Source of the DNA: Verrucomicrobium spinosum DSM 4136 = JCM 18804
GTDB lineage: Bacteria; Verrucomicrobiota; Verrucomicrobiia; Verrucomicrobiales; Verrucomicrobiaceae
DNA length: 64,000 nucleotides
Assembly: GCF_000172155.1 (NCBI RefSeq)
Contig: NZ_ABIZ01000001.1
Coordinates: 1,984,001-2,048,000 of the forward strand
Reading direction: 5' to 3'
The translations under genes were made by a program, and so were the position numbers. Below are positions 49,376-58,087 of this stretch, in pieces (the stretch's first letter is position 1; each line of letters starts with the position of its first letter). The notes below the pieces were generated by a model that saw only the letters and a program-made list of their open reading frames with translations, was not told the DNA's origin and made no database searches.

Positions 49376-50749
49376 ATGACCTGGAAAGAGTTTGTTCAAG
49401 TTGCCCGGGTGCGGGCCGTCGAAGAGACGGATCGCGACGGGCAGATCTGGAGTGATGATGCGCTGCGGGCGGTCACCCAGGAAGTGGTCCGAAAAGGGGA
49501 TGTGAGCGTAGGCCAGCTGTTGGTGCGCCGTGCGAAGCTCCTGGCTGGGCGGGCACTCCAGCCGGGCTGGGGATCGCGGTTGACCCCGCCCTCCCTGCCG
49601 CGCTGGCTCGTGACCACGGGCTGGATCATTGCCTTCCTCGTGGGTTGGTGGCTTGCTGCGCTCGGGCAGGAGAGCGAGATCAACCTGCTCTCACTCCCGC
49701 TGATCGGCATCATCGTGTGGAACCTTGTCGTGGTGGTGCTCAGTCTGCTGCCGGTGTCGAAGGGGGCGGCCCCAGCCTGGACGCAGAAGCTGGTCTCCAA
49801 GATCGACCGTCTGCCGGTGGAGGCGGATCCCGCCAGCACCCCGGCGGGCATAGGGTTGCAGCGCTTCATGGCATTAACCTCTGCGCCAGCGTTACGGCGT
49901 TTTTACCTGCGCTTCCGGGCGTGGTTTCACATCGGTGCGGCGCTGCTGGCGCTGGGCAGTGTGTCCGGGATGTATGCCCGCGGCTGGTCCAAAGAATACC
50001 GGGCGGTGTGGGAGAGCACCCTGCTGAACGAGCGAGGGGCGCAGAAGTTCTTTTCCATCCTTTTTGCTCCGGCCGCCGCGGTGACGGGGAATGCGATACC
50101 TCTGGAACAGCTTCCCCAGATGCATCGTCGGGCGGATGCCGCTGCCCCGGCCCCGGGTGAGGCCCTGCCATGGATCCATCTCTATGCGGCGACCCTGGGG
50201 CTGCTCGTGATTGTTCCCCGCGCTCTGCTGGTGTTGCTGGAGAGATTCCGCGTCACGCGCATTTCGGATGCGGAAGTCAACTCCTCCGACTGGCAGGCCT
50301 ACGCCCACCGTCTGCGATCGGTGGTGCCAGGGGTGGGGGATGGGGCAATGGTATTGACCCATGGGCTGGCCCACGACGGAGCGGCGCGCAATCGCTGGCG
50401 GCAGCTGGCTCATCAGCAGTGGCGGGACGTTGGGGAGATTGACTACCACAGTGTTCCCGTGGGGGCGGAGGCGGATTTTGTTGCCACCCTGCCCCCCACC
50501 GGGGCACGATGCCTGCTTGTCTTCAACATGGCGTCCGTCCCGGAGGAGGAAGTGCAGCGCTGGCTCGTGGAGGCGCTCCTGAATCGCATGAAGAACGACA
50601 AATCATCCCCGGTGTTTCTCTCCGTCGCCCTGGATGACGCCGATCTGAGGAAGCGCTGGTCCGGATTTGCAGATGGAGAAAAGCGTCTCGCGGACAAAGC
50701 CCAGTCCTGGCGGGCCGTGATGCAGGGCCTCAATGTGAACTGGGTTTGA
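49376..50749 (+). CDS. DUF2868 membrane protein
   Basis: 457 residues from ATG 49376. An N-terminal cytosolic part (EETDRDGQIWSDDALRAVTQEVV) is followed by two membrane helices (WLVTTGWIIAFLVGWWLAAL; LPLIGIIVWNLVVVVLSLLP), a middle soluble part with two more helices, and a C-terminal soluble domain ending GLNVNWV. The family is known only as DUF2868 and is usually next to a DUF3482 GTPase. Here the stop overlaps the ATG of that GTPase gene (TGATG), so the two are translationally coupled and probably act together at the membrane. Confidence 0.82.
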   Translation: MTWKEFVQVARVRAVEETDRDGQIWSDDALRAVTQEVVRKGDVSVGQLLVRRAKLLAGRALQPGWGSRLTPPSLPRWLVTTGWIIAFLVGWWLAALGQESEINLLSLPLIGIIVWNLVVVVLSLLPVSKGAAPAWTQKLVSKIDRLPVEADPASTPAGIGLQRFMALTSAPALRRFYLRFRAWFHIGAALLALGSVSGMYARGWSKEYRAVWESTLLNERGAQKFFSILFAPAAAVTGNAIPLEQLPQMHRRADAAAPAPGEALPWIHLYAATLGLLVIVPRALLVLLERFRVTRISDAEVNSSDWQAYAHRLRSVVPGVGDGAMVLTHGLAHDGAARNRWRQLAHQQWRDVGEIDYHSVPVGAEADFVATLPPTGARCLLVFNMASVPEEEVQRWLVEALLNRMKNDKSSPVFLSVALDDADLRKRWSGFADGEKRLADKAQSWRAVMQGLNVNWV

Positions 50750-52236
50750 TGAATCCCCTTGCAGCAGCCAGAATTCCGACTTTGGACAAAGACACAAGCG
50801 CCGTGCCGAAGACCATCACCCTCAGCCTTATCTCTCACACCAACGCCGGCAAGACGACGCTGGCGCGCACCCTCCTGCGTCGGGATGTGGGGGAGGTGCG
50901 GGACGCTGCCCACGTCACGCTCTACAATACCTCCTACACCCTCATGGAGGCGGACGACGCGACGCTTGTCCTTTGGGACACGCCTGGATTTGGCGATTCG
51001 TCCCGGCTTCTCAAGCGGCTCCAGCGCATGGAGCGGCCTTTGGCGTGGTTTTTCACCCAGATGTGGGACCGCTTCACGGACATGCCGCTCTGGTGCAGCC
51101 AGCAGGCCTTGCGCAACGTGCGTGAGGATGCCGACGTGGTGCTGTATCTGGTGAATGCGAGCGAGAGCCTCGCTGGCGGCACCTTCGTGGAGCCAGAGAT
51201 GGAGATTCTGGGCTGGCTGGACAAGCCGGTTCTGGTGCTCCTCAACCAGACGGGGGCCCCGCGCCCTTCAGAAGAAGAGGCTGCAGAGGAGAAGGTGTGG
51301 AAGTCCCACCTGGAGAAATTCCCGATCGTGAAAGCGGTTCTGAACATGGACGCCTTTTCCCGATGCTGGGTGCAGGAGGGGGAGCTTCTGGACACTCTGG
51401 CCGAGGTCTTGCCGGAAGAGAGGCAGGAGACCTTTGCCGAGATCGAGAGGGCCTGGTCCCGCCGCAACCAGGAGGTCTTCCGCCGCTCGATGCGGGCTCT
51501 GGCGCATCAGTTGACAGCGAACGCTTTGGACGGTGTCAGCGTCAAGCCGGAGAGCTTTTTGCAGAAACTTGGCTTTCAGCGGGGGCAAATCGAATCCGAA
51601 TGGAGCGAAGCCCGCCAGAAGCTCAGCCAGTCCCTCGCCGCCCGGGCGGAACAGACCATGAACGAACTCATCGCCCTCCACGACCTGGAAGGTGCGGATG
51701 GGGAAGGTGAGATGATCAAGGCCGCCCGGCAGGATTTTTCCACCCCACAGCATGTGGAGGCGGCGGTTTGGGGAGCGCTGAGCGGTATCGCCTCTGGAGC
51801 CCTTGCGGGGCTCGTGGTGGACCTCAAGGCAGGCGGGCTGACCTTTGGCGGTGGTGCCTTGATCGGCGGCATCAGCGGAGGTCTGGGAGCGTACGCGCTG
51901 ATTAAAAGCTACCACCTCGTCCGTGGAGATGACAACAAGCTGCATTGGTCCAAGGAACATTTCCGGGAGCAGGTGAAGCTGGCTCTGCTCAGCTACCTGG
52001 CGGTGGCCCACTTCGGGAGGGGGCGCGGGGCCTGGAAGCGCGATCCTCGCCCTGCGCACTGGCAGCAGGAAGTGTCGGTCATCGTCGAGGCGCTCAAAGA
52101 CAAGGTGGACGCCGTTTGGATGCGCTCCTCCAAGCGCGACGTGGGGGTGAGCAGCCTGAATGAAGAGATGGAGACCTTGGTCGTGGAGCTGGGGACAGTG
52201 ATCCTGGCGCACCTGTACCCCAAGGCAACGTTGTGA
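50749..52236 (+). CDS. DUF3482 GTPase-like protein
   Basis: 495 residues. An Era/YfjP-type GTPase domain occupies the first ~200 residues: SLISHTNAGKTTLARTLL (P-loop, G1), LVLWDTPGFGDSSRL (G3) and LLNQTG where NKxD would be (G4, altered). A helical domain follows, then SGIASGALAGLVVDLKAGGLTFGGGALIGGISGGLGAYALI, a glycine-rich hydrophobic hairpin that may enter the membrane, and a C-terminal part unique to DUF3482. It starts inside the stop of the DUF2868 gene. Function is unknown; membrane-linked stress or envelope roles have been suggested for relatives, which I cannot verify here. Confidence 0.85.
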   Translation: MNPLAAARIPTLDKDTSAVPKTITLSLISHTNAGKTTLARTLLRRDVGEVRDAAHVTLYNTSYTLMEADDATLVLWDTPGFGDSSRLLKRLQRMERPLAWFFTQMWDRFTDMPLWCSQQALRNVREDADVVLYLVNASESLAGGTFVEPEMEILGWLDKPVLVLLNQTGAPRPSEEEAAEEKVWKSHLEKFPIVKAVLNMDAFSRCWVQEGELLDTLAEVLPEERQETFAEIERAWSRRNQEVFRRSMRALAHQLTANALDGVSVKPESFLQKLGFQRGQIESEWSEARQKLSQSLAARAEQTMNELIALHDLEGADGEGEMIKAARQDFSTPQHVEAAVWGALSGIASGALAGLVVDLKAGGLTFGGGALIGGISGGLGAYALIKSYHLVRGDDNKLHWSKEHFREQVKLALLSYLAVAHFGRGRGAWKRDPRPAHWQQEVSVIVEALKDKVDAVWMRSSKRDVGVSSLNEEMETLVVELGTVILAHLYPKATL

Positions 52237-52962
52237 GCCTGGGATGATTGATGCTGCTCCTCGCGGTCAGCAAGCCCACCTCGGGGTGCGGTCGAGCCCA
52301 AAGGGGGCCGAGCCTCTCCACGTGGGTGAGCTTTCGGCGAGTTTACGTTGAGTGGCGGCTGAGAACCAGGGCGGTCACCCTACGATGCCGGGGGTCAGAT
52401 TTTTCCGGCCTCCCAGGCCAGAAAAAAGAGAGGCTCTCCGGCCTTTCGACCGGAGAGCCAGCGATCCAGCAACCAATACGAGGATCGGAACGAAAGGAAA
52501 CAGCAAACCAGGCTGCGCCCAATCGGCCTGCCAAACTTGGAGTCCGCAGAACAAGGGAATCTTAAAATCTTTTGAGGGGGCGTCAATCCTAACAGGTCAC
52601 TTTTTCAAAAACAGGTTCGCTTTATCATTTATGCGAACCGAGAGTCGGCGATGGAGGGAGTATATTTTATTATTTTTCCGATTGACATAGATGCATGCCA
52701 TCTTTGGCAGATAAGGGAAACCTAATGTTTCCGTCCAAAAAGTGTCCAAACTGACCGATGGAGACGGTGTGAACGCACGGATTTCCAAGGCTCACTTTGG
52801 CACTGACTGCCAAGTCTCTGCCTGATAGATTTCAGCTCTGGGAGGCGTTCCATCGCCCCGCCCGTGCTGGCATCATCGTGCAGGAGACAGGTACTTCGTC
52901 CCGACTTGCAGTCTGTAGAAAGTCCCCCGTCGATTCGCCCTCTGCCCATCCCACAACTTCCC
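52237..52962. other. intergenic region before the PQQ-propeller genes
   Basis: 726 bp without a supported gene. It contains a hairpin facing the minus strand (52422-52459), a 7-bp inverted repeat ggttcgc ... gcgaacc (52614-52639) in an AT-rich stretch that could be an operator, and a TTGACA at 52682 without a good -10. The AT-rich part (about 52580-52730) is the best place for the promoter of the following operon. Confidence 0.5.
52422..52459 (-). terminator. terminator-like hairpin facing the minus strand
   Basis: ggctctccgg-cctttcga-ccggagagcc preceded by six A on the plus strand, so read on the minus strand it is a 10-bp stem followed by cttttttc after a short spacer. No minus-strand gene reads into it in this window; it may block antisense transcription into the DUF3482 operon. 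Confidence 0.55.
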
Positions 52963-55248
52963 ATGCTTACTCTCACACGCCTTTACGGTCTGCTGGCCGT
53001 TGCAGCTTTGATACCCGGAGGCACCTCCCCGGCTGCCGAAACGAAGGAGGCCCATCAGTGGGCCGTTTGGCGGGGTCCGCTGCAAACCGGTGTTTCCCTG
53101 GAGCACTACAAGCAGGGCAAACTGAACACGACGCCTCTCTGGGTGCATGATTCCAACGGTCGCGGTGCCCCGGTGATCGCGGACGGGAAGGTCTTTTCCT
53201 GGGGTTACAAGGGCAAGGACAAGGAGTTGGTGGAGACCCTCACCTGCATGGATGCCAAGACGGGCAAGGCTCTCTGGGAGCATGAGTTCAAGGATTTCCT
53301 GAGTGACACGGTTTATGACCGCTATTCCATCGGAGCCCCTGCGGTGGATCCTGTGACCAAGCGGGTTTACCTCATTACCCATTATGGCATTTTTGTGTGC
53401 TTTGATTTTGAGGGGAAGGAGCAGTGGCGGATCTCCACCATGGAGGACTATGGCCGATTGAGCTTTCCCAACTCCCGTGTGGGGACTCCGGTCATCGAAG
53501 GGGATCTGGTCATTATTCACGGCATCACCTCCAACTGGGGTGCGGACGGTCCCGCTGCAGACCGCTTTTACGCCTATGACAAGCTCACGGGGGAACTCGT
53601 GTGGTGGAGCACTCCTGGCGTAATCCCGCCGGTGGACAGTTCGTTTTCCACCCCGGTGTTTGAGACGAGGGATGGCAAGCGGGTGTTCTACAGCGGCACG
53701 GGTTGCGGCAACATTGTGTGTGTCAACGCCCGCAACGGCAAACCACTCTGGCGCTGGCAGGCGTGCAAGAACGGAGTGAATGCCTCGGTGCTGCTCTACA
53801 AGGGCAACCTCATCTCCGTGCATGGGGATGAAAACGTGGACTCTACGGAGAAGGGGCGCCTCGCCTCCATCAAGCTTCCTGAAACCCTGGCCCCTGCGGC
53901 CCCGGGTGCTGAAACCACCGTGCTGGAGACGGCCAAAATAGAAAATTGGCGCAACCACATTGGCAGCAGCAATGGCTCACCCATCATCGTGGGCAATCAG
54001 GTGTATCAGATGGATGATACTGGCGTGCTCAACGCCGTGAACGCCGATACCGGCGAGATCGAGTGGACCAAGAAGATGTCCACCGCCAACGTGCATGCCT
54101 CACTTTCCTACGCCAATGGCTGGATTTTCGCAGCCCTCCTTGATGGTCGTCTCGTGGTGCTCAAGCCCGGTGAGAAGGATGCGGAAATCGTCTCGGAGGT
54201 GAAGCTGGAAGGCCAGTGCCTCGGTACGCCAGTCGTGTTTGACGGTCAGGTGTATGTCCACACCACAGCCAAGTTCTATTGCTTCCAGATTGAGAACAAG
54301 GGCATCACCTGGGACAAGACCCCGGTGGCTGAGGTGCCGAAGGCCGGTCCTGCCAAAGCCTTGCAAATCATTCCAGCCGAAGTGGTGCTCACTCCGGGGC
54401 ACAAGCAGACCTTCCGTGTCCGCAGTACGGATGCCAACGGCTTCGTAGTGGGTGAGGTGAAGAACGCCAAGTGGGAGAGCTTCATCCCCCCGACCGCGAA
54501 GGTTAAAAGCTCCATGGACGCCACCTTCAATGAAGCGGGTGAACTGGTGGCCGCTCCTGAGGCAAAGCTCTCGGCTGGTGCTTTCAAGGCCACAGGTGAA
54601 GGCGGCATCTTCGGCACCATCCGTGGTCGGGTGCTCCAGGGCCTGCCCATCAACATGACCTTCAACGAAGTGGATCTGCACGAAGAGCAGCCCACCGAGC
54701 ACATCAAGTTCTCGTACCCGCCGCTCCCCTGGATCGGAGCCCGCTTCAAGTTTGACGTGCGTGAGCTGAATGGTGAGAAGGTTTTTGCGAAGACCTTTGA
54801 CCGCATCCTCTTCCAGCGCGCCACGACGTTCATCGCGCCCAGCAACCTTTCCAACTACACGCTACAGGCCGATGTGCTCACGGACGGCAGCGCCCGCGTG
54901 AAGTCGGACATTGGTCTGATCAACCAGCGCTACTCCATCGTGCTGCGCGGCAACGCCGGCCAGTTGGAAGTGAGCTCCAACCTGGAGCGCCTGAAGGAAG
55001 TGGTGCCGTACAAGATCATCGCCAACAAGTGGTACACGCTGAAGACACGCGTGGATTCCAACGCTGATGGGAGTGGTGTGGTCAAAGCCAAGGCCTGGGA
55101 AAAAGGCCAGCCGGAGCCCGAAGCCTGGTCGATCGAAGTGCCGGTCTCCATGGTGCACAAGCAAGGTGCCCCTGGGATCTTCAGCTTCACTCCGCTCAAC
55201 CAGAAGCGCGCCTATCTGGACAACATCTCCGTCATCTCCAACAAATAA
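52963..55248 (+). CDS. Secreted PQQ-like beta-propeller protein
   Basis: About 761 residues from ATG 52963 with a signal peptide (cleavage near TSPAAE). Blades of the PQQ/quinoprotein type recur: WAVWRGPLQTGVSL at the start, TCMDAKTGKALWEHEF, YAYDKLTGELVWWSTPG, CVNARNGKPLWRWQ, NAVNADTGEIEWTKKM. The last ~250 residues form a separate beta-rich domain, perhaps lectin-like (ERLKEVVPYKIIANKWYTLKTRVDSNADG). No enzyme-specific residues were identified; in Verrucomicrobia and Planctomycetes such proteins are abundant in the secretome with unknown ligands. The next gene follows by 47 bp and encodes a second propeller. Confidence 0.85.
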   Translation: MLTLTRLYGLLAVAALIPGGTSPAAETKEAHQWAVWRGPLQTGVSLEHYKQGKLNTTPLWVHDSNGRGAPVIADGKVFSWGYKGKDKELVETLTCMDAKTGKALWEHEFKDFLSDTVYDRYSIGAPAVDPVTKRVYLITHYGIFVCFDFEGKEQWRISTMEDYGRLSFPNSRVGTPVIEGDLVIIHGITSNWGADGPAADRFYAYDKLTGELVWWSTPGVIPPVDSSFSTPVFETRDGKRVFYSGTGCGNIVCVNARNGKPLWRWQACKNGVNASVLLYKGNLISVHGDENVDSTEKGRLASIKLPETLAPAAPGAETTVLETAKIENWRNHIGSSNGSPIIVGNQVYQMDDTGVLNAVNADTGEIEWTKKMSTANVHASLSYANGWIFAALLDGRLVVLKPGEKDAEIVSEVKLEGQCLGTPVVFDGQVYVHTTAKFYCFQIENKGITWDKTPVAEVPKAGPAKALQIIPAEVVLTPGHKQTFRVRSTDANGFVVGEVKNAKWESFIPPTAKVKSSMDATFNEAGELVAAPEAKLSAGAFKATGEGGIFGTIRGRVLQGLPINMTFNEVDLHEEQPTEHIKFSYPPLPWIGARFKFDVRELNGEKVFAKTFDRILFQRATTFIAPSNLSNYTLQADVLTDGSARVKSDIGLINQRYSIVLRGNAGQLEVSSNLERLKEVVPYKIIANKWYTLKTRVDSNADGSGVVKAKAWEKGQPEPEAWSIEVPVSMVHKQGAPGIFSFTPLNQKRAYLDNISVISNK

Positions 55249-55295
55249 CTCCGGGCCGTACGCCGGACGTTGATCCAACGTAATTTAGCCTACCT

Positions 55296-56924
55296 ATGAA
55301 GAAGCAAACTCTGACCCTCCTTACCGCTGCCTTTGCAGTGGCGGGGCTGCACGCTGCTGACTGGCCCCAGTGGGGCGGTGTGAACTCGCGAAACATGGTG
55401 TCCCCCGAAACCGGCCTGCCGGTGGAGATGGCACCCGGGAAGAAGCTGGGTCCAAAGGCGGCACCCAAGATTGCCGGGCGTCTGCGTCCCGATGCCCAGG
55501 AGGCCAACACGGCCCCTGGAGCGGAGGACATTGACATCAGCACCACCAAGAACTGTCTCTGGGTGGCCAAGCTGGGCTCCCAGACCTACGGCACGCCGGT
55601 CATTGCCGACGGCAAAGTCTTCGTGGGCACGAACAACGAGAGTCCCCGCAATCCGGCGCACATCGGAGACAGGGGCATTGTGATGGTCTTCGAAGAAAAG
55701 ACGGGCAAGTTCCTCTACCAGATGGTCAGCCCGAAGATGGGCACCGGCAAGGTGAACGACTGGGAGTACTTGGGCGTCTGCGCTTCGCCCACCATCGTGG
55801 GCAAGAAGGGCTACGTCCCCGGCAACCGCTGCCAGATCATCTGCTTCGATGTGGATGGGATGGCCAACGGCAACCAGGGCATGCAGGACGAAGCCGCGTT
55901 CATGGCTTCTCCGGGGCCTGACGGGAAGCCCGTAGAAGTGGCTCCCGGGGCCAAGGACATGGATATCCTCTGGGTGTATGACATGTACAAGGAACTGGGC
56001 GTGTTCCAGCACAACGCCACCTCCGGTTACCCGCTCGTTGTGGGGGACAAGGTGTTCGTCGCCACCTGCAATGGGGTGGACTGGACCCACACGAACATCC
56101 CGGCTCCGAATGCGCCGAGCTTCATCATGCTGGACGCCAACACGGGTGAACTGCTTGGGGAACAGAGCGCAGAGACGAGTGCCCGTGTGCTTCACGCTTC
56201 CTGGTCCTCCGCCATTGAGGCCAATGTCAAAGGTCAGCAGCAGATCGTCTTCGCCGCGGGTGATGGCTGGATCTACGGTCTGGCTCCTGAGACCAAGGCC
56301 AATGAAGAAGGGCTGAACCTGCTCAAGGAATACTGGCGCTATGACGCCAACCCGCCGGAGTACCGCAAAGACGAAAGCGGCAAACCCCGCAAGTACGCGG
56401 AGTTTGACGGCCCCAGCGAGATCATCTCCACCCCGGTGTACTATGATGGTCTGGTCTATGTGCCCATTGGCCAGGACCCGGAGCACGGCGAGGGCCTGGG
56501 CATGTTCAGCTGCATTGACCCGACCCAGACCGGTGACATCTCCGGCAAGGCCGTGTGGACCTTCAAGGGCATCGAGCGCTCCATCAGCACCCCGGCCATC
56601 AAGGACGGCCTCATCTATGTGGGTGATTACACCGGCCGCCTCTTCTGCCTAGATGCCAAAACCGGCAAGGAGTACTGGAAGTTCGACACCAAAGGCCACA
56701 TCTGGGGCAGCCCCCTCGTGGCAGACGGCAAGGTGTACATTGGCAATGAAGAGGGTGAACTCTTCATCCTTGCCGAGGGCAAGGAGATGAAAGAACTCGG
56801 CTCCGTCGAATTCCCGTCCCCGGTGATGGGCACACCAGTGGCCGCCAATGGCGTCCTCTACGTGACCACTCATACACACCTCTACGCCTTCAAAGAAGGC
56901 GCCCAGGGTATGGCCAAGAACTAA
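55296..56924 (+). CDS. Second secreted PQQ-like beta-propeller protein
   Basis: 542 residues with a signal peptide (LLTAAFAVAGLHAADWPQWGG). Propeller blades include GTPVIADGKVFVGTNN, FMASPGPDGKPVEVAPG, MLDANTGELLGEQ, FCLDAKTGKEYWKFDTKGHIWGSPLVADGKVYIGNEEGEL and the closing YVTTHTHLYAFK. It opens with DWPQWGG, a common start of Planctomycete/Verrucomicrobia outer-membrane propellers. It is the second gene of a pair with the previous propeller and ends at a strong terminator. Confidence 0.87.
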   Translation: MKKQTLTLLTAAFAVAGLHAADWPQWGGVNSRNMVSPETGLPVEMAPGKKLGPKAAPKIAGRLRPDAQEANTAPGAEDIDISTTKNCLWVAKLGSQTYGTPVIADGKVFVGTNNESPRNPAHIGDRGIVMVFEEKTGKFLYQMVSPKMGTGKVNDWEYLGVCASPTIVGKKGYVPGNRCQIICFDVDGMANGNQGMQDEAAFMASPGPDGKPVEVAPGAKDMDILWVYDMYKELGVFQHNATSGYPLVVGDKVFVATCNGVDWTHTNIPAPNAPSFIMLDANTGELLGEQSAETSARVLHASWSSAIEANVKGQQQIVFAAGDGWIYGLAPETKANEEGLNLLKEYWRYDANPPEYRKDESGKPRKYAEFDGPSEIISTPVYYDGLVYVPIGQDPEHGEGLGMFSCIDPTQTGDISGKAVWTFKGIERSISTPAIKDGLIYVGDYTGRLFCLDAKTGKEYWKFDTKGHIWGSPLVADGKVYIGNEEGELFILAEGKEMKELGSVEFPSPVMGTPVAANGVLYVTTHTHLYAFKEGAQGMAKN

Positions 56925-56948
56925 CACTGCACCTGTCAGGCTCTCACG

Positions 56949-56984
56949 CGGACAGGCTGGCATCCCCCGGCCTGTCCGTTTTTT
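56949..56984 (+). terminator. intrinsic terminator after the PQQ-propeller pair
   Basis: cggacaggc ... gcctgtccg with a loop of 12 bases and six T after the stem. Ends the two-gene propeller transcript and separates it from the adenylating-enzyme cluster. Confidence 0.9.
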
Positions 56985-57029
56985 GGTTTGCGCGCCCTGA
57001 CCGATCCTCCATTCTCAGACAGACCGACC

Positions 57030-58079
57030 ATGACCGCTCAAGAACGACTCGACTCCCACCTCCGCGAAATCATCCAGTGGCACTTTTCTCCCGAGACCGG
57101 CTGCCCGTTTTGGCTGGAGTGGGCCTCCAAGAACTTCGACCCCCGCCAGGAGATCCAGACCATCGGGGACATGAAGAAGTTCCCGCACTTCCAGGATGAA
57201 TGGCTCCGTGACCTGCAGCCGGAAGTCTGGGTGCCCGCCGCCTACAAAGGCCGCCCCTTCAACATCTTTGAGACGGGTGGCACCACGGGCATGCCCAAGC
57301 AGCGCATCGGCTGGGAGGACTACAAGACGGACTACAGCGAGTTCTCGGAGAAGATCAGCGATGAGCACTTCCCCCGTGGCGGAGCCTGGCTCATGATGGG
57401 CCCCACCGGCCCCCGACGTCTGCGGCTCGCGATTGAACATCTCGCCAACGTGCGCGGTTCCTCCTGCTATTTCATCGATCTCGACCCCCGCTTCGTGAAG
57501 AAGCTCATCTCGAACAAGCAGTTCGACGTGGCCCGCCAGTACATGGACCACGTGGTGGACCAGGCGGCGACGATCCTCAAGCACCGCAAGGTGAGTGGTC
57601 TCTTCACCACGCCGAAACTGCTCGAAGCCCTGGCGGAGAAAGTGGACATCTTCGCCGCTGGCATCCGCGGCGTCTTCTGCGGCGGCACCACCATGCTGCC
57701 CCAGTACGTGCGTTTCATCGTGGAAGAAGTGCTGGAAAACCGCGTCGGATTCTACCCCACCTATGGGAACACGCTTATGGGACTGGCGGCCAGCGTGCCG
57801 CTGCTGCCGGAAGACAAGTTCTCCATCACGTACTATGCGCCGCAGCCACGCGCCGTGCTGCGCGTGGTGAACCCCACCAATACGGATGAAACCGTGGAGT
57901 ATGACACCTGGGGGCGTGTGGAGCTCACCACGCTGACGAAGGAGTTCTTCATGCCGCGCTTCCTGGAGCGTGATGAGGCCCTCCGTCGCAAGCCACGTGC
58001 GCCCTATGAATGGGATGGGGTGGCTGAAGTGCGCCCCTTCGGTGCCATGGAAAACAAGATCGTGGAGGGCGTGTACTAA
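57030..58079 (+). CDS. Compact adenylate-forming enzyme (EhpF/LuxE-like)
   Basis: 349 residues from ATG 57030. The ANL-superfamily phosphate-binding loop is FETGGTTGMPKQR (residues 80-92), with GGTTM at about 230 and VGFYPTYGNTLMG corresponding to the adenine/substrate motifs. The chain is far shorter than a full acyl-CoA ligase because the C-terminal lysine-bearing domain is missing, as in EhpF (phenazine biosynthesis) and in LuxE-type acyl-protein synthetases. It probably activates a carboxylic acid as acyl-adenylate. It begins a cluster with an aldehyde dehydrogenase 8 bp downstream and an iron alcohol dehydrogenase, which suggests that the activated acid is reduced. The substrate is unknown. 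Confidence 0.78.
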   Translation: MTAQERLDSHLREIIQWHFSPETGCPFWLEWASKNFDPRQEIQTIGDMKKFPHFQDEWLRDLQPEVWVPAAYKGRPFNIFETGGTTGMPKQRIGWEDYKTDYSEFSEKISDEHFPRGGAWLMMGPTGPRRLRLAIEHLANVRGSSCYFIDLDPRFVKKLISNKQFDVARQYMDHVVDQAATILKHRKVSGLFTTPKLLEALAEKVDIFAAGIRGVFCGGTTMLPQYVRFIVEEVLENRVGFYPTYGNTLMGLAASVPLLPEDKFSITYYAPQPRAVLRVVNPTNTDETVEYDTWGRVELTTLTKEFFMPRFLERDEALRRKPRAPYEWDGVAEVRPFGAMENKIVEGVY

Positions 58080-58087
58080 TCCTTCAG

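Noticed and set aside
52864-52962. Upstream start of the first PQQ-propeller gene
   Set aside because: The added residues are Arg/Pro-rich and would hide the signal peptide that begins at 52963.
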